Source: Gammaproteobacteria bacterium (GTDB taxonomy: Bacteria > Pseudomonadota > Gammaproteobacteria > Granulosicoccales > Granulosicoccaceae). From it: 16,947 nt of DNA. Made by a program: the position numbers and the translations under genes. Shown here piece after piece: positions 1-8,600 of the stretch. The stretch covers positions 1 through 16,947 of the forward strand of contig JAGRHW010000026.1 in assembly GCA_020444765.1 (NCBI GenBank). The letters run 5' to 3'. Each line of letters opens with the position of its first letter. The first letter of the stretch is position 1. Below the pieces are notes generated by a model. It made no database searches. It worked only from the letters and a program-made list of their open reading frames with translations, and had not been told where the DNA came from.

Positions 1-3000
1 AGCCGGAATACGGGTTTCCGCCAGCAACGCTCCCAGATCCAGTACCGGAATAACGCGGCCATCGGACTGTACGCAAGCGCCGGAATACCCGCCCAGGGCA
101 GCAACCTGCTGACCGACGCCCTTGACGATGGTTTCCAGGTGGCCAGGTACATGGTCGACCTCGATGGCCAGGATTTCCTTGCCGATACTGACAAAAACCA
201 GCGAATGCGCGGCACTACCAGGTTTGCTCTCCGGCAAATCCAATAATTCGGCGAGAGAAAGTCGTCTGCACGCATGTCCGGCAAAATCGATCCTGAGATC
301 CGGGTCAGCGGCCAAGGCTTCCTGCTCAGCTTTGGAAATCCGGTTTACGCCGTTCACCCGGCTTGCCGGAATCGCGAAAACCCGATCAGCCACGGCAAGC
401 GTCAGAACCTGATTAACAAATTGTGATTGCGGAATACGGATCTGGAACGTCGTCCCCTTTCCCGCTTCGGAGTGCATGACCAGACTGCCGCCGACCCGCA
501 GCAAATCCCGCCGCGCGGCATCCAGACCGACTCCGCGGCCGGCGATCTGATCAAGCTGTTCAGCGGTAGAGAATCCGGGCTTGAGCAGCAGCGCAAGCGC
601 CGTCTGATCCGACAGCATCATATCTTTGTCGATCAGTTTTTTATCCAGCGCGATTTGCCGGATTTTTTGCAGATCGACGCCGGCCCCGTCATCAGCGACC
701 GTTATCTGGATATCGCCATCATCGATCTGTAAACGCACATCGACCCGTCCGGTTCCGGGCTTGGCGGATTCCTTCCGTTCCGTGGCGGCTTCGATACCGT
801 GAGCAACCGCATTTCTCAGCAGGTGTTCGAGCGGCGAAACGATATGTTTGAGAATACCGCGATCAATAACATTTCCGCCTCCTTCAACCGTCAGGCGAAC
901 AGACTTACCGCAACTCGCCGCGGCGTTTTCCACGGTTTTTTGCAAGCGCGACACCACACTCGAAAAGCGGACCATCTGTACCTGCCCGAGCGTCTCCTGT
1001 ACAAGCATAGTAAGCCGCATCTGCTCACCAAGCTCGATTTCGGCCTGGCGCAAATTCACCCCGATCGAATAACGAATATCATCGAGATCTGAAAACGATT
1101 CAAGAATACTGCGGGAAATTTCCTGCAAGCGGCCATACTTATCCAGCTCCAGCGGATCGAATCCCGGCGTTTCGCGTTTGCCGCCTTCGGCATTGATATG
1201 CAAGTCTGACTCTATATCGAGTTCGCGCAATTGCTGGCGCAGGCGAGTCACGGTCTGATCCAGTTCGCCGAGCGACTCAGCAAGACCGCCGTGATACTGG
1301 GCGAGATGTGCATGGTGGACGCCGCTTTCGTTGCCGAGATCACTGAGACGTTCAATGATGGCAGGATCGACACGCAGGCGCCCGGTCAGAAACTCACCGG
1401 TGCTTTCCAGATCCGGCTCGTCCGGCAACACCACATCGGCCCTGTTGATCGCCACTGTTTCAACGCCTGTTTCATCAGTAGTTTCCGCTTCTAGCATGGC
1501 GGTCTGTTCGCCGGCCGCCACCAGCCGCACGTCGGAGCGCACGCTTCTCAACTCGTTGATCAACCAGTCGAAATAGCCCGGCGTATCTCCGGACAAAGCC
1601 TGTTCCAGATTGACACCGATTGCTTCGATTGCATCTTCGAGCGCATCAAAGGCATCCGCTTCGATCGGCGCCGATGTATCCATCCAGCGCTGTACGGCGT
1701 CCTCCATGGCGTGCGCCAGATCGGCTATTCCCGCATAAGACGCAACCCTGGCACTACCTTTGAGCGTGTGCAGCGACGATTGCAGCTCCCTGGCCAGCTC
1801 ACGGTCGGCAGAGTGCGCTTTCCAGCGCGTCATCAGGTGCTGCAGATTTTCGGTAATATCCTGCGCCTCTTCGAGAAACACCGATTGCAACTCACCCAGT
1901 TTCGGCGTTCGGGTGATATCCTCTGTCTCGGCGACTACCCGCTCGGCGAAGCTTTCCAGACGTGATTCGACATCAGCCACGAAATCCGGTTCGGCCGCAG
2001 CACTGCGCAGCGCATCGAGTCGCATCTCCAACGCCCTGACGACCTCGCCCAGATACAGTGTTTCGCCCCGGCTGAAACGCCCTCCGGCGCGTTGCTTGCG
2101 CTTGACTGCCGCTTCGGCCGGCGCCAGCAGGCTGGCTACCGTTTCCACCCTTGCAGTTTGTGCGCTGCCCGTCAATGTATGAAACGCGCGCACCATCTTG
2201 TCCGAAGGCTCGACCTTGCCATCGCCGCTCAGCGCCTTGTCGATAATGGTTTTCAGGGTAGCGATATGCTGCGCGCATTCATTACTGAAGATCTCGAAGA
2301 GCACGGGGTCAAACCCGGCCGTTTTTTGTCGCTCCGGTGGCTGTTCTCTATCCGGCCGACCGTCTTCATGCGCGACTTTTTTAAGACGCGGTGCCTCGGC
2401 CTCCTCGATCGGCGAGTACAGATGCTCGGGTCGCCGCCCGGCAGCCGAGCCCATCTCGATCGTGTCGGCTTGCTCCATCGAAGGCAATTGCAGCGTATCG
2501 GATGATTCGACAACCCCTGTCACATCGAGCGTTTGGGTCAGCTCGAGTACCGGTTCGTCGGCATCGGTGAGATCCAGTTCATCAAACGCGTCGCTTTCTG
2601 CCGCCCCGGCGGAACTTTCCTCAACATCGGCGGACCCGACGGCTGTTACCAAACTGCCCGGTGCCGCGCTTTTTTCTTTGGCCTCCAGATCGGCCAGGGT
2701 TGGCTTGTTCTCGGAAAGCCCGGGTTCGGCATGATCGTCGGATTCAGCCAAAAGAAACGCACGGGCCTTGAGTTCTTCCATGCCCTCGACCTGTTCGGAA
2801 GCGCCATGCAACTGATCGACGAGTTGCGGCAAGGCGGCAATCGATTCGCGCAAGTGGTCGAGTATCCGCCCGTCCAGCGGAACACTGCCGGAAATGACCC
2901 GGTTAAGCAGGTTTTCGTTGGCCCATGCAAACTCCGAAACACTTGAAGCGCCAACCATTCGCCCGCTGCCCTTGAGCGTGTGATAGGCCCGGCGAATACG

Positions 3001-4920
3001 CTCCAGCGCCTTGCGATCCTGGTTGTCGGTCTGCAGCCGGGACATGGCCTCGCCGATGGCATTGAACTGCTGCATGGCTTCTTTGATAAAGATATCGAGC
3101 ATTTCAGAGCCGCCACTCGGCGCCTCCCCGACAATGTCGGATTCAACCGGCTGAATCTTTATCGTTTGAGAAGCCTCGTCGTCTTCCTTGTCCTCGGGAA
3201 CCGGCGCGGGCTGCGCGGTATCCTGGAGTAACAGGTCCAGCGCATCGGCGCTACGGGTCAGCAGGTCAGCCATGACCGGTTGACGCTGAATATGCAACTC
3301 CATATAAACTTCGATATTGCTGATTACATCGGCAAAATTTCGTTTCGCCGCCGCCGACAGCGCAAGCTTTTTTTCCGTGCTCAGTGATTCAGCGTAACCG
3401 GCCAACCCGTTCAACAGCAGCGCCAACTCCGGCATTGGCAAAATCTGCAGGGCTCCGGAAGTTTCCTTCAAGAGATCGCTAATCAGCGAAAACTGGCTGT
3501 CCGCCGGCAAACCGTCGAGGATTTTCTGGTACGCTTCCTTGACTCTTTCCAGTGAACGCATCGACTCACGCAGCAAACTGACGAGTAACTCATCGATCTG
3601 CTGATTACCGAGCAGGTGCTCCTCGTCCTTTGTCGGGAAATCTCCCTGACCCGTGGCATGCGGAAGTTGCTCCCTGGCGTGGATATATTCGTCCAGCGCA
3701 TTCTCTATCCGCAGGGTTTCTGCGGCGATCTCGAGCAAACCGGCCTTGTCGCTGGCGGCATGCTTGTAAAATTTCTTGATCTTTCCCAGCAACTCATCAT
3801 TGAGATCGGCCACTTTGTGCATGCCGAGCATCTGCAAAGTCGATGAAAGTTTTGCAAGCCGCTCCGGCAGGCTGGCAAGACTTTCGGGCTCAGGCTCATC
3901 AGCATGGGCAAAAATCTCAATGGCGGTTTTTACCTGCGCCAGCTCTTCGCGCACACCTTCTCCGGCAGCTTCGAGCATCTTGATACCCGGCCCGTCCAGC
4001 GCGTGCAGCGCCTGATCACGGTTACCCTGACTCGGGAGCAATTCATGGAGTTGATAAAAAGACTGTATTTGGCGGACTTTTTTGCTCTGCGACGTCGATA
4101 ATGCAATATAGTAAAGCAGGTTTTTGAAGATTTCCGTCGGCGTGGACTGATAAATCGCCTTTGACTTCATCGCCATGAGCTTCTGCAGCAGGCGCTCGAT
4201 CTGACCAAACAACAACTTGATCGATGCGTTTGGCTCAAGCCCGCCATCGAGCAGCGATTCGACGACTGCACGGGCCACACGCCACAAACGTGACAAGTCT
4301 GTCCCCTTGGAATCCTGATACAAATCATCGAAGACCGAGGCAATATTCGCCAGACTTTGCTCGACATCCACGCCTCTGTACCACTTCAACAGAGATTGCA
4401 TCAGCGGTGTTCTGGCATGCTTGATGGCAGAACGGAAACGCCGCTCCTCGTCTTTTTCGAGGCTGCCCGGTTGCAAATGCCGTGCATTGGCAAAATCCGG
4501 CAGCAACATGACGGCCTCTGACAACAGGCTCGACCCGCGCACAGCGCGCATATCATTCAGCAAGGGTAGCAACGCCAGCGGGATATCCGCGCTGCCGTTT
4601 TTGACATAGGTGAGATATTCGGGCAACTGCTGACTGGCCCGGACCAGAATCACTGTCGCGTCATCCTGACTACGGGTACGCTGATCGGCAAACGCCTGTA
4701 ACAGTTTGTCGAGTTCTCCGGATAACAGCGCCGCACCATGCAACTCGATCAGTTTCAGTGTATCGCTGATTTCCGCCACCCGCTCGCGTAACTCGGGCAG
4801 CAGCTCCCGGTTGTCGGCATTACCGACAAACAAGGCGATATTATCCTGTACGGCCGCCAACACCCTGATAAGCTCATCGATCACTCGGGAGCGATAATTC
4901 AGGCCTGACACTGCACTCAT
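1..4920 (-). CDS. chpA: ChpA-type hybrid chemotaxis histidine kinase of the Pil-Chp system (C-terminus beyond the window)
   Basis: This is the CheA-like kinase that phosphorylates PilG and PilH to control type IV pilus motility. The frame is open without a stop from ATG at 4920 to the left edge, giving 1640 residues. Residues 1-520 resemble the FimL-like N-terminus, with three degenerate Hpt-like helical modules (about 45-75, 345-390, 470-520) that lack the histidine. Three canonical Hpt domains follow, with phosphoacceptor His647 (YHTLKGSGR), His914 (FHTLTGSAQ) and His1051 (LHTLKGSAR), separated by acidic linkers. The kinase ATPase domain shows the N-box at about 1366-1374 (HLLRNAVAHGIE), G1 at 1410-1414 (DDGAG) and G2 at 1461-1467 (GRGVGLD). 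A CheW-like domain starts near 1500 and is cut by the edge; a terminal receiver is expected beyond but not seen. The start lies 1 nt after the pilJ stop, so translation is probably coupled. P. aeruginosa ChpA is about 2470 residues with eight phosphotransfer-type domains; this one seems to have fewer functional ones. Confidence 0.95.
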   Translation of the reverse strand, partial: MSAVSGLNYRSRVIDELIRVLAAVQDNIALFVGNADNRELLPELRERVAEISDTLKLIELHGAALLSGELDKLLQAFADQRTRSQDDATVILVRASQQLPEYLTYVKNGSADIPLALLPLLNDMRAVRGSSLLSEAVMLLPDFANARHLQPGSLEKDEERRFRSAIKHARTPLMQSLLKWYRGVDVEQSLANIASVFDDLYQDSKGTDLSRLWRVARAVVESLLDGGLEPNASIKLLFGQIERLLQKLMAMKSKAIYQSTPTEIFKNLLYYIALSTSQSKKVRQIQSFYQLHELLPSQGNRDQALHALDGPGIKMLEAAGEGVREELAQVKTAIEIFAHADEPEPESLASLPERLAKLSSTLQMLGMHKVADLNDELLGKIKKFYKHAASDKAGLLEIAAETLRIENALDEYIHAREQLPHATGQGDFPTKDEEHLLGNQQIDELLVSLLRESMRSLERVKEAYQKILDGLPADSQFSLISDLLKETSGALQILPMPELALLLNGLAGYAESLSTEKKLALSAAAKRNFADVISNIEVYMELHIQRQPVMADLLTRSADALDLLLQDTAQPAPVPEDKEDDEASQTIKIQPVESDIVGEAPSGGSEMLDIFIKEAMQQFNAIGEAMSRLQTDNQDRKALERIRRAYHTLKGSGRMVGASSVSEFAWANENLLNRVISGSVPLDGRILDHLRESIAALPQLVDQLHGASEQVEGMEELKARAFLLAESDDHAEPGLSENKPTLADLEAKEKSAAPGSLVTAVGSADVEESSAGAAESDAFDELDLTDADEPVLELTQTLDVTGVVESSDTLQLPSMEQADTIEMGSAAGRRPEHLYSPIEEAEAPRLKKVAHEDGRPDREQPPERQKTAGFDPVLFEIFSNECAQHIATLKTIIDKALSGDGKVEPSDKMVRAFHTLTGSAQTARVETVASLLAPAEAAVKRKQRAGGRFSRGETLYLGEVVRALEMRLDALRSAAAEPDFVADVESRLESFAERVVAETEDITRTPKLGELQSVFLEEAQDITENLQHLMTRWKAHSADRELARELQSSLHTLKGSARVASYAGIADLAHAMEDAVQRWMDTSAPIEADAFDALEDAIEAIGVNLEQALSGDTPGYFDWLINELRSVRSDVRLVAAGEQTAMLEAETTDETGVETVAINRADVVLPDEPDLESTGEFLTGRLRVDPAIIERLSDLGNESGVHHAHLAQYHGGLAESLGELDQTVTRLRQQLRELDIESDLHINAEGGKRETPGFDPLELDKYGRLQEISRSILESFSDLDDIRYSIGVNLRQAEIELGEQMRLTMLVQETLGQVQMVRFSSVVSRLQKTVENAAASCGKSVRLTVEGGGNVIDRGILKHIVSPLEHLLRNAVAHGIEAATERKESAKPGTGRVDVRLQIDDGDIQITVADDGAGVDLQKIRQIALDKKLIDKDMMLSDQTALALLLKPGFSTAEQLDQIAGRGVGLDAARRDLLRVGGSLVMHSEAGKGTTFQIRIPQSQFVNQVLTLAVADRVFAIPASRVNGVNRISKAEQEALAADPDLRIDFAGHACRRLSLAELLDLPESKPGSAAHSLVFVSIGKEILAIEVDHVPGHLETIVKGVGQQVAALGGYSGACVQSDGRVIPVLDLGALLAETRIPA

Positions 4921-4921
4921 A

Positions 4922-6991
4922 TCAGTCATCGCGGACCCGGTCTTCAGGCTCGCCGGCGGTCTCTTCTGATCCGCTGGCAGATACCTCCCCTATCGGCCTT
5001 GCCGTATCCGTTTCCGGGTTTTCCAGATCTTCCGCCGGTAATACAAATCCCGATACCTCCTGCATGAGCTCCCTGGACATGTTCTCCAGTTCCAGTATCG
5101 AAGATGCAGTACTCTTCATACCCTCATTGGTTTGTTGAGCAATATCACTGATAACCCGCATATTGCCTGAGAGTTTTGACGTCACCTCGGCCTGCCTGGC
5201 CGCCTTGTCGGCAATCGACTGGATCTTCTCGGACAGCTGCTGCGAAACCAGCTGGATGTCATTAAGACTGGCGCCGGCCTGCTCGGCCAGCGATGCGCCT
5301 TTGACGACGCCCGAGGTGCTTTTCTCCATCGAGGCAATCGCGGCGCGGGTATCGGCCTGAATAGTCACGATCAGGCCCTCGATCTCGCGGGTTCCCTCAT
5401 TAACGCGTTCAGCCAGCTTTTGCACTTCATCGGCAACCGGCGAAAACTTGTTATATCCGCCGGCGGAACTGGTTTGTATTGCAGCGTTCAGGGCCAGCAG
5501 ATTGGTTCGCTCGGCGATGTCATTGACCAGGCTGATAATCTCACCAATCTGCTGAGAGCTTTCACCCAGACGCTTGAGCCGTTTCGAAGTATCCTGAATC
5601 TGCTGACGAATATCGGACATGCCGGCCATGGTTTCGCTGACGGCGGCAAAACCCGATTGTGCATTCAAGACGGATTGCACGGCGATTTCCTTCGCTTCAG
5701 CGGATTTCTCCGACATCTGCCGCATGGTATTCGCCATGGCGGTAATATAGTTGCTCGAGCGGCGTACCTCGCGCTCCTGCAAACCACTGGCCCGGCTCAG
5801 GCGCATCGCGGTCTGACCGGTTTCCTGCGCCGCCGCGGCAACCCGGGTGGACGTTCGCTTGATCGTCACGACAAGATTGCGGATAGTATCGATCGCGTAG
5901 TTGACCGAATCGGCTATGGCGCCGGTAATATCTTCCGTGACCGTGGCACGAGCCGTCAGATCACCTTCGGCCAGATCCGTGATCTCATCCAGCAGGCGCA
6001 GGATCGCGCGCTGATTGGCGGCGTTCTTGTTCATCGACATAGCGATCTTGTTTTGCGAATCGCGCCAGAAAACAATCGCCAGGATAAACAGGAACAATAA
6101 GGAAAACAGCGCCGCCACGACACCAAGCCGGAACAGATAGTTTTGCTCCCGCACCAGCACTTTTATCGCGTCGCGTAATTTGTCCAGCAGTAACTGAAGC
6201 TCGGAGTTTTTTGCATACTGATGGGTCAGGGCACCCTGGACAATATCGGCAGCCGGTTCTGCAACCGCAAACAAGGGGTCGAGGCGTTCGATCTCGGTTT
6301 GCATTTCACTCAGCAGAATGTCGGCATCCGCATCGCCGACACCGGTCAGTGGCTGCATTTGCGAACGGACTGCCTGCCAGCGCTCGATCAGGGATTGTTT
6401 GTCGGCAGCCAGAGGATTCTGCTGATAATCCACGACAGTTTCATGCAGCGCGTTCAGCAAGCTTTCAAACTCGGCATGCGCGCTTTTTTTACTTTCATCG
6501 ACCGCAATCGTTGCCAGCAGACGGCCCAGGGAGGCGCTCAGGCCAGACAGGGTTTCCAGTTGCCCGGGATCGGGATCAGCGTTCTGCCGGTCGGGCGCGG
6601 AGACTGATGCATGTTGCAGGCTGCCGACCAGATTCTCCCAGGCGCCACTCACCGGCTGCAGGTCCGGCATCAGAATGGCCGGCAGCGCTGGCGCCAGGCC
6701 TGCATTGGATTCACCGGCCAGATCCCCGATCAGCTGATTCCCGCGTTTGATACCATCACTCACCCTGCTCTCGGACTCCGGCATGACCGAATCGAGCACG
6801 AGCCGGGTGGCAACCGTGCGAAATTGCGCAACCGCATCCAGCAGACGATGGTTGTTATCCGTTTTGCGATTCGCCTCGATAAAACAATAAGCGGCCGCCA
6901 CCAGACTCAGAATCAGCAGTAAAAACAAAATGACGGCGGGCTTGCCAAAACCCGCCTGAATACGTCCGAACCTGCTGATTACTGATTTCAC
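4922..6991 (-). CDS. pilJ: PilJ-type methyl-accepting chemoreceptor of the Pil-Chp system
   Basis: This inner-membrane receptor relays surface or pilus signals to ChpA through PilI. Its 689 residues match the family size (about 680). Transmembrane helix 1 lies at about 18-38 and helix 2 at about 286-310, enclosing a roughly 245-residue helical periplasmic region typical of PilJ domains. A HAMP linker follows (about 311-365), then the long cytoplasmic signalling coiled coil (about 400-660) with the hairpin core IAERTNLLALNAAIQ and VADEVQKLAER. Between these two motifs the usual AGEAGRGFAVV-like tip reads AGGYNKFSPV, one residue shorter than usual and divergent. The start is GTG at 6991; no in-frame ATG would keep helix 1. 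It begins 16 nt after the pilI stop and ends 1 nt before chpA. No methyltransferase gene (pilK) follows, unlike in P. aeruginosa. The acidic C-terminal tail looks disordered. Confidence 0.95.
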   Translation of the reverse strand: MKSVISRFGRIQAGFGKPAVILFLLLILSLVAAAYCFIEANRKTDNNHRLLDAVAQFRTVATRLVLDSVMPESESRVSDGIKRGNQLIGDLAGESNAGLAPALPAILMPDLQPVSGAWENLVGSLQHASVSAPDRQNADPDPGQLETLSGLSASLGRLLATIAVDESKKSAHAEFESLLNALHETVVDYQQNPLAADKQSLIERWQAVRSQMQPLTGVGDADADILLSEMQTEIERLDPLFAVAEPAADIVQGALTHQYAKNSELQLLLDKLRDAIKVLVREQNYLFRLGVVAALFSLLFLFILAIVFWRDSQNKIAMSMNKNAANQRAILRLLDEITDLAEGDLTARATVTEDITGAIADSVNYAIDTIRNLVVTIKRTSTRVAAAAQETGQTAMRLSRASGLQEREVRRSSNYITAMANTMRQMSEKSAEAKEIAVQSVLNAQSGFAAVSETMAGMSDIRQQIQDTSKRLKRLGESSQQIGEIISLVNDIAERTNLLALNAAIQTSSAGGYNKFSPVADEVQKLAERVNEGTREIEGLIVTIQADTRAAIASMEKSTSGVVKGASLAEQAGASLNDIQLVSQQLSEKIQSIADKAARQAEVTSKLSGNMRVISDIAQQTNEGMKSTASSILELENMSRELMQEVSGFVLPAEDLENPETDTARPIGEVSASGSEETAGEPEDRVRDD

Positions 6992-7007
6992 GGCATCGTT
7001 CTCAGGG

Positions 7008-7478
7008 TTAACCGGCCACTTGCGGACGTCTCACGTCCAGAAAAAGTTCACTGTTGATAATCAGATCGGGGTCGAGCACCGGATAGATTGCGCCATCGTC
7101 GTGAACAACTTCAAGCGCCCAGGGCCGCAGAGTTTCCGGTAAATCCGTGGTATCGGCGAGTAAGTGGCTGGTCGAGTATTTTTTCAGACCAATGATCTCA
7201 TTGACCAGCAGGGCATATACCTCTTCGTCCCGGTTGATCACGATCAAGCGGCTATGTCCGTCTTCGATGCAATTGCTTCCAAACAGAAAACCTCCCAGAT
7301 CGCTGACCGGGATGATATTGCCCCGCGAGCTGGCCAAGCCTCTGAACCATTTTTTACAACCAGGCAAAGACGTGCACAAAGGCAGTTCGATGATTTCAGC
7401 GATATGCGAGACGCCGGTCAGTAAAACCTGGTCTGCGACGCGGTAGGCAAGCATCTGCAGCAAAGCCGGCTCACTCAT
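7008..7478 (-). CDS. pilI: PilI, CheW-like adaptor of the Pil-Chp system
   Basis: This CheW-domain scaffold couples PilJ to the kinase ChpA in the cytoplasmic signalling array. The protein (156 residues from the chosen start) is a single CheW domain: an early beta strand region (VLLTGVSHIAEIIEL), the typical GLASSRGNIIPVSDLGGFL segment that corresponds to the RG-IPV-DL motif of CheW proteins, and a C-terminal strand pair near VYALLVNEIIGL. The frame is open upstream to 7544, but that would overlap pilH by 74 nt with a Ser/Arg-rich extension unlike CheW proteins. I chose the ATG at 7478, inside the pilH end (GATGAGTGA), which overlaps pilH by 8 nt and fits translational coupling. No strong Shine-Dalgarno is visible, as expected for coupled starts. 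Identity rests mainly on the domain plus its place between pilH and pilJ. Confidence 0.9.
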   Translation of the reverse strand: MSEPALLQMLAYRVADQVLLTGVSHIAEIIELPLCTSLPGCKKWFRGLASSRGNIIPVSDLGGFLFGSNCIEDGHSRLIVINRDEEVYALLVNEIIGLKKYSTSHLLADTTDLPETLRPWALEVVHDDGAIYPVLDPDLIINSELFLDVRRPQVAG

Positions 7479-7839
7479 CGGCCAGCGCGGACTCGACACA
7501 ACGCACCAGCTCTTTTTCAGAGACCGGCTTGACGATATAACCACGGGCGCCTTGCCGCAGCCCCCAGATCCGGTCGGTCTCCTGATCCTTGGTGGTGACG
7601 ATTACGATAGGAATACCGGAAGTTTTCTCGTCCCTGTGCAGCTTCCGGGTTGCCTGAAACCCATTGATGCCCGGCATGACTATATCCATCAGAATCAAAT
7701 CCGGTTGAATTTCCTGCGCCATGCGGATGCCGGTTTCGCCGTCGGCCGCGGTCTCGACCCGAAAGCCGTTGTGTTCGAGCATGCTCTGGAACACATGCAC
7801 TTCTGTCGGGGAATCGTCGACAATCAGAATGCTTCGCAT
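7471..7839 (-). CDS. pilH: PilH, single-domain response regulator of the Pil-Chp system
   Basis: This stand-alone CheY-like receiver is phosphorylated by ChpA; in P. aeruginosa it opposes PilG, favouring pilus retraction or acting as a phosphate sink. It has 122 residues, the family length. The receiver signature is complete: acidic pocket Asp8-Asp9, phosphoacceptor Asp52 (LILMDIVMPGINGF), Thr82 and Lys104-Pro105. No output domain is present. Its ATG at 7839 directly abuts the pilG stop (TAG then ATG with no gap), and its 3' end overlaps the pilI start by 8 nt, so pilG-pilH-pilI is one transcription unit. The order PilG then PilH is assigned from both context and sequence; the pilG-specific DIMMPRLDGYQTCALIKNN is in the neighbour, not here. 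Confidence 0.95.
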   Translation of the reverse strand: MRSILIVDDSPTEVHVFQSMLEHNGFRVETAADGETGIRMAQEIQPDLILMDIVMPGINGFQATRKLHRDEKTSGIPIVIVTTKDQETDRIWGLRQGARGYIVKPVSEKELVRCVESALADE

Positions 7840-8265
7840 CTAGGCATTTTCCTCGGCGGCCTTTTCGGTCGCGTCGGCCGGAGAGCCGAGGTGCTCATCG
7901 ATCGCACCGAGCAGATCGTCGCGGGTAAACGGCTTGGTCAGGTAAAACTGTGAACCGACGATGCGCCCTCGCGCCTTGTCGAAAATACTGTCCTTGCTGG
8001 ACAACAGGATAATCGGTATCGAACTGTAGCGGGCGTTGTTTTTGATCAGAGCGCAGGTTTGATAACCGTCCAGCCGCGGCATCATGATATCGACAAAGAT
8101 GATATCCGGATTGTGCTCGACGACTTTGGCCAGCGCTTCGTAACCGTCGTTAGCGGTAATGACCTCGAAACCTTCCTGGCTTAACAGATTTTCGGCTGAT
8201 CGACGGATGGTTTTGCTGTCATCGATAACCAGAATTTTCGCGCCCTTGTGTTTACTGCTCGACAC
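7840..8265 (-). CDS. pilG: PilG, single-domain response regulator of the Pil-Chp system
   Basis: This CheY-like receiver is activated by ChpA and, in P. aeruginosa, promotes pilus extension and cAMP signalling. Recognisable features are ILVIDDSKTIRRSAENLL at the start of the receiver, the phosphoacceptor in FVDIMMPRLDGYQTCALIKN, the LSSKD threonine/serine position and the YLTKPF lysine. It is the first gene of the leftward pilGHIJ-chpA unit. The frame is open up to a TTG at 8400 (186 residues), but that extension is not typical of PilG (about 135 residues). I chose GTG at 8265, giving 141 residues, because a good Shine-Dalgarno (GGGGGTGA) lies about 5 nt before it; GTG at 8271 is an alternative. 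The Ala/Glu-rich C-terminal tail looks flexible. Confidence 0.93.
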   Translation of the reverse strand: MSSSKHKGAKILVIDDSKTIRRSAENLLSQEGFEVITANDGYEALAKVVEHNPDIIFVDIMMPRLDGYQTCALIKNNARYSSIPIILLSSKDSIFDKARGRIVGSQFYLTKPFTRDDLLGAIDEHLGSPADATEKAAEENA

Positions 8266-8299
8266 CGTCACCCCCGCTTTACTCCCAAAATCCGTGGCT

Positions 8300-8320
8300 G
8301 ACAATTTATTGTCGGCCGAC
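8300..8320. repeat. Overlapping palindromes 35 nt upstream of pilG
   Basis: GACAAT-TT-ATTGTC (8300-8313) is a perfect 6-bp inverted repeat with a 2-nt centre. It runs directly into a second perfect palindrome GTCGGCCGAC (8311-8320). The arrangement lies in the likely leader or promoter of pilG and could be a regulator binding site or a small RNA hairpin. No regulator family is assigned. Confidence 0.45.
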
Positions 8321-8448
8321 CATCGCACAGCACGATAATGGCCCCTGTCAAGGTTGGGATTTAACATCCGAACTGTATAACAGGCGAGGTGTTTAATCAA
8401 ACCCGATACAAATTAATTCAACCGCTTAAGCCAGATAATTCACACACT

Positions 8449-8486
8449 CTGACAGACTGTATAATTACATGACGACAAGCTGTCAG
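8449..8486. repeat. Inverted repeat bracketing a TATAAT box
   Basis: CTGACAG (8449-8455) and CTGTCAG (8480-8486) form a perfect 7-bp inverted repeat with a 24-nt spacer. The spacer contains a consensus -10-like TATAAT at 8460-8465, readable toward gshB. This geometry would suit an operator, but chance cannot be excluded for 7-bp arms. Confidence 0.4.
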
Positions 8487-8600
8487 GAACGGGTTTCGAA
8501 GCATAAGGGTTAGCCGAAGAAAAATTGCAATTCCTGCCGACGACGATAATCCGATACCATAGGCCCGACAACGAAAATCCTCACCACGGAACACACTCTA

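Larger units (their letters stand above)
8266..8600. promoter_or_regulatory. Divergent intergenic region between pilG and gshB
   Basis: This 335-nt stretch holds no convincing gene and must contain promoters for both the pil-chp unit and gshB. On the plus strand possible sigma70-like boxes are TTGGGA (8354-8359) with TATAAC (8376-8381, 16-nt spacer), and TTCACA (8439-8444) with a perfect TATAAT (8460-8465, 15-nt spacer). On the minus strand there is a perfect TTGACA (8351-8346) without a good -10 at the right distance. Several small inverted repeats lie here and are listed separately. Promoter assignments are inference from motif shape only. Confidence 0.4.

Noticed and set aside
122..4897. 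Many plus-strand open frames of 60-180 codons opposite chpA
   Set aside because: They are out-of-frame or antisense shadows of a long, intact chpA frame, rich in Ser, Arg and Ala, with no recognisable domains.
5420..5490. A compensated frameshift creating the odd PilJ tip
   Set aside because: Reading the other frames over this stretch does not restore the usual GRGFAVV sequence; real divergence is the simpler view.
5420..6922. Long plus-strand open frames opposite pilJ (up to 226 codons)
   Set aside because: pilJ is complete and strongly supported on the minus strand; the antisense products show no family motifs.
7479..7544. N-terminal extension of PilI overlapping pilH by 74 nt
   Set aside because: The Ser/Arg-rich extension is the out-of-frame reading of the pilH end; the ATGAGTGA overlap start is more natural.
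8266..8400. N-terminal extension of PilG to a TTG at 8400
   Set aside because: It would add 45 residues not seen in PilG proteins, and a good Shine-Dalgarno supports the GTG at 8265.
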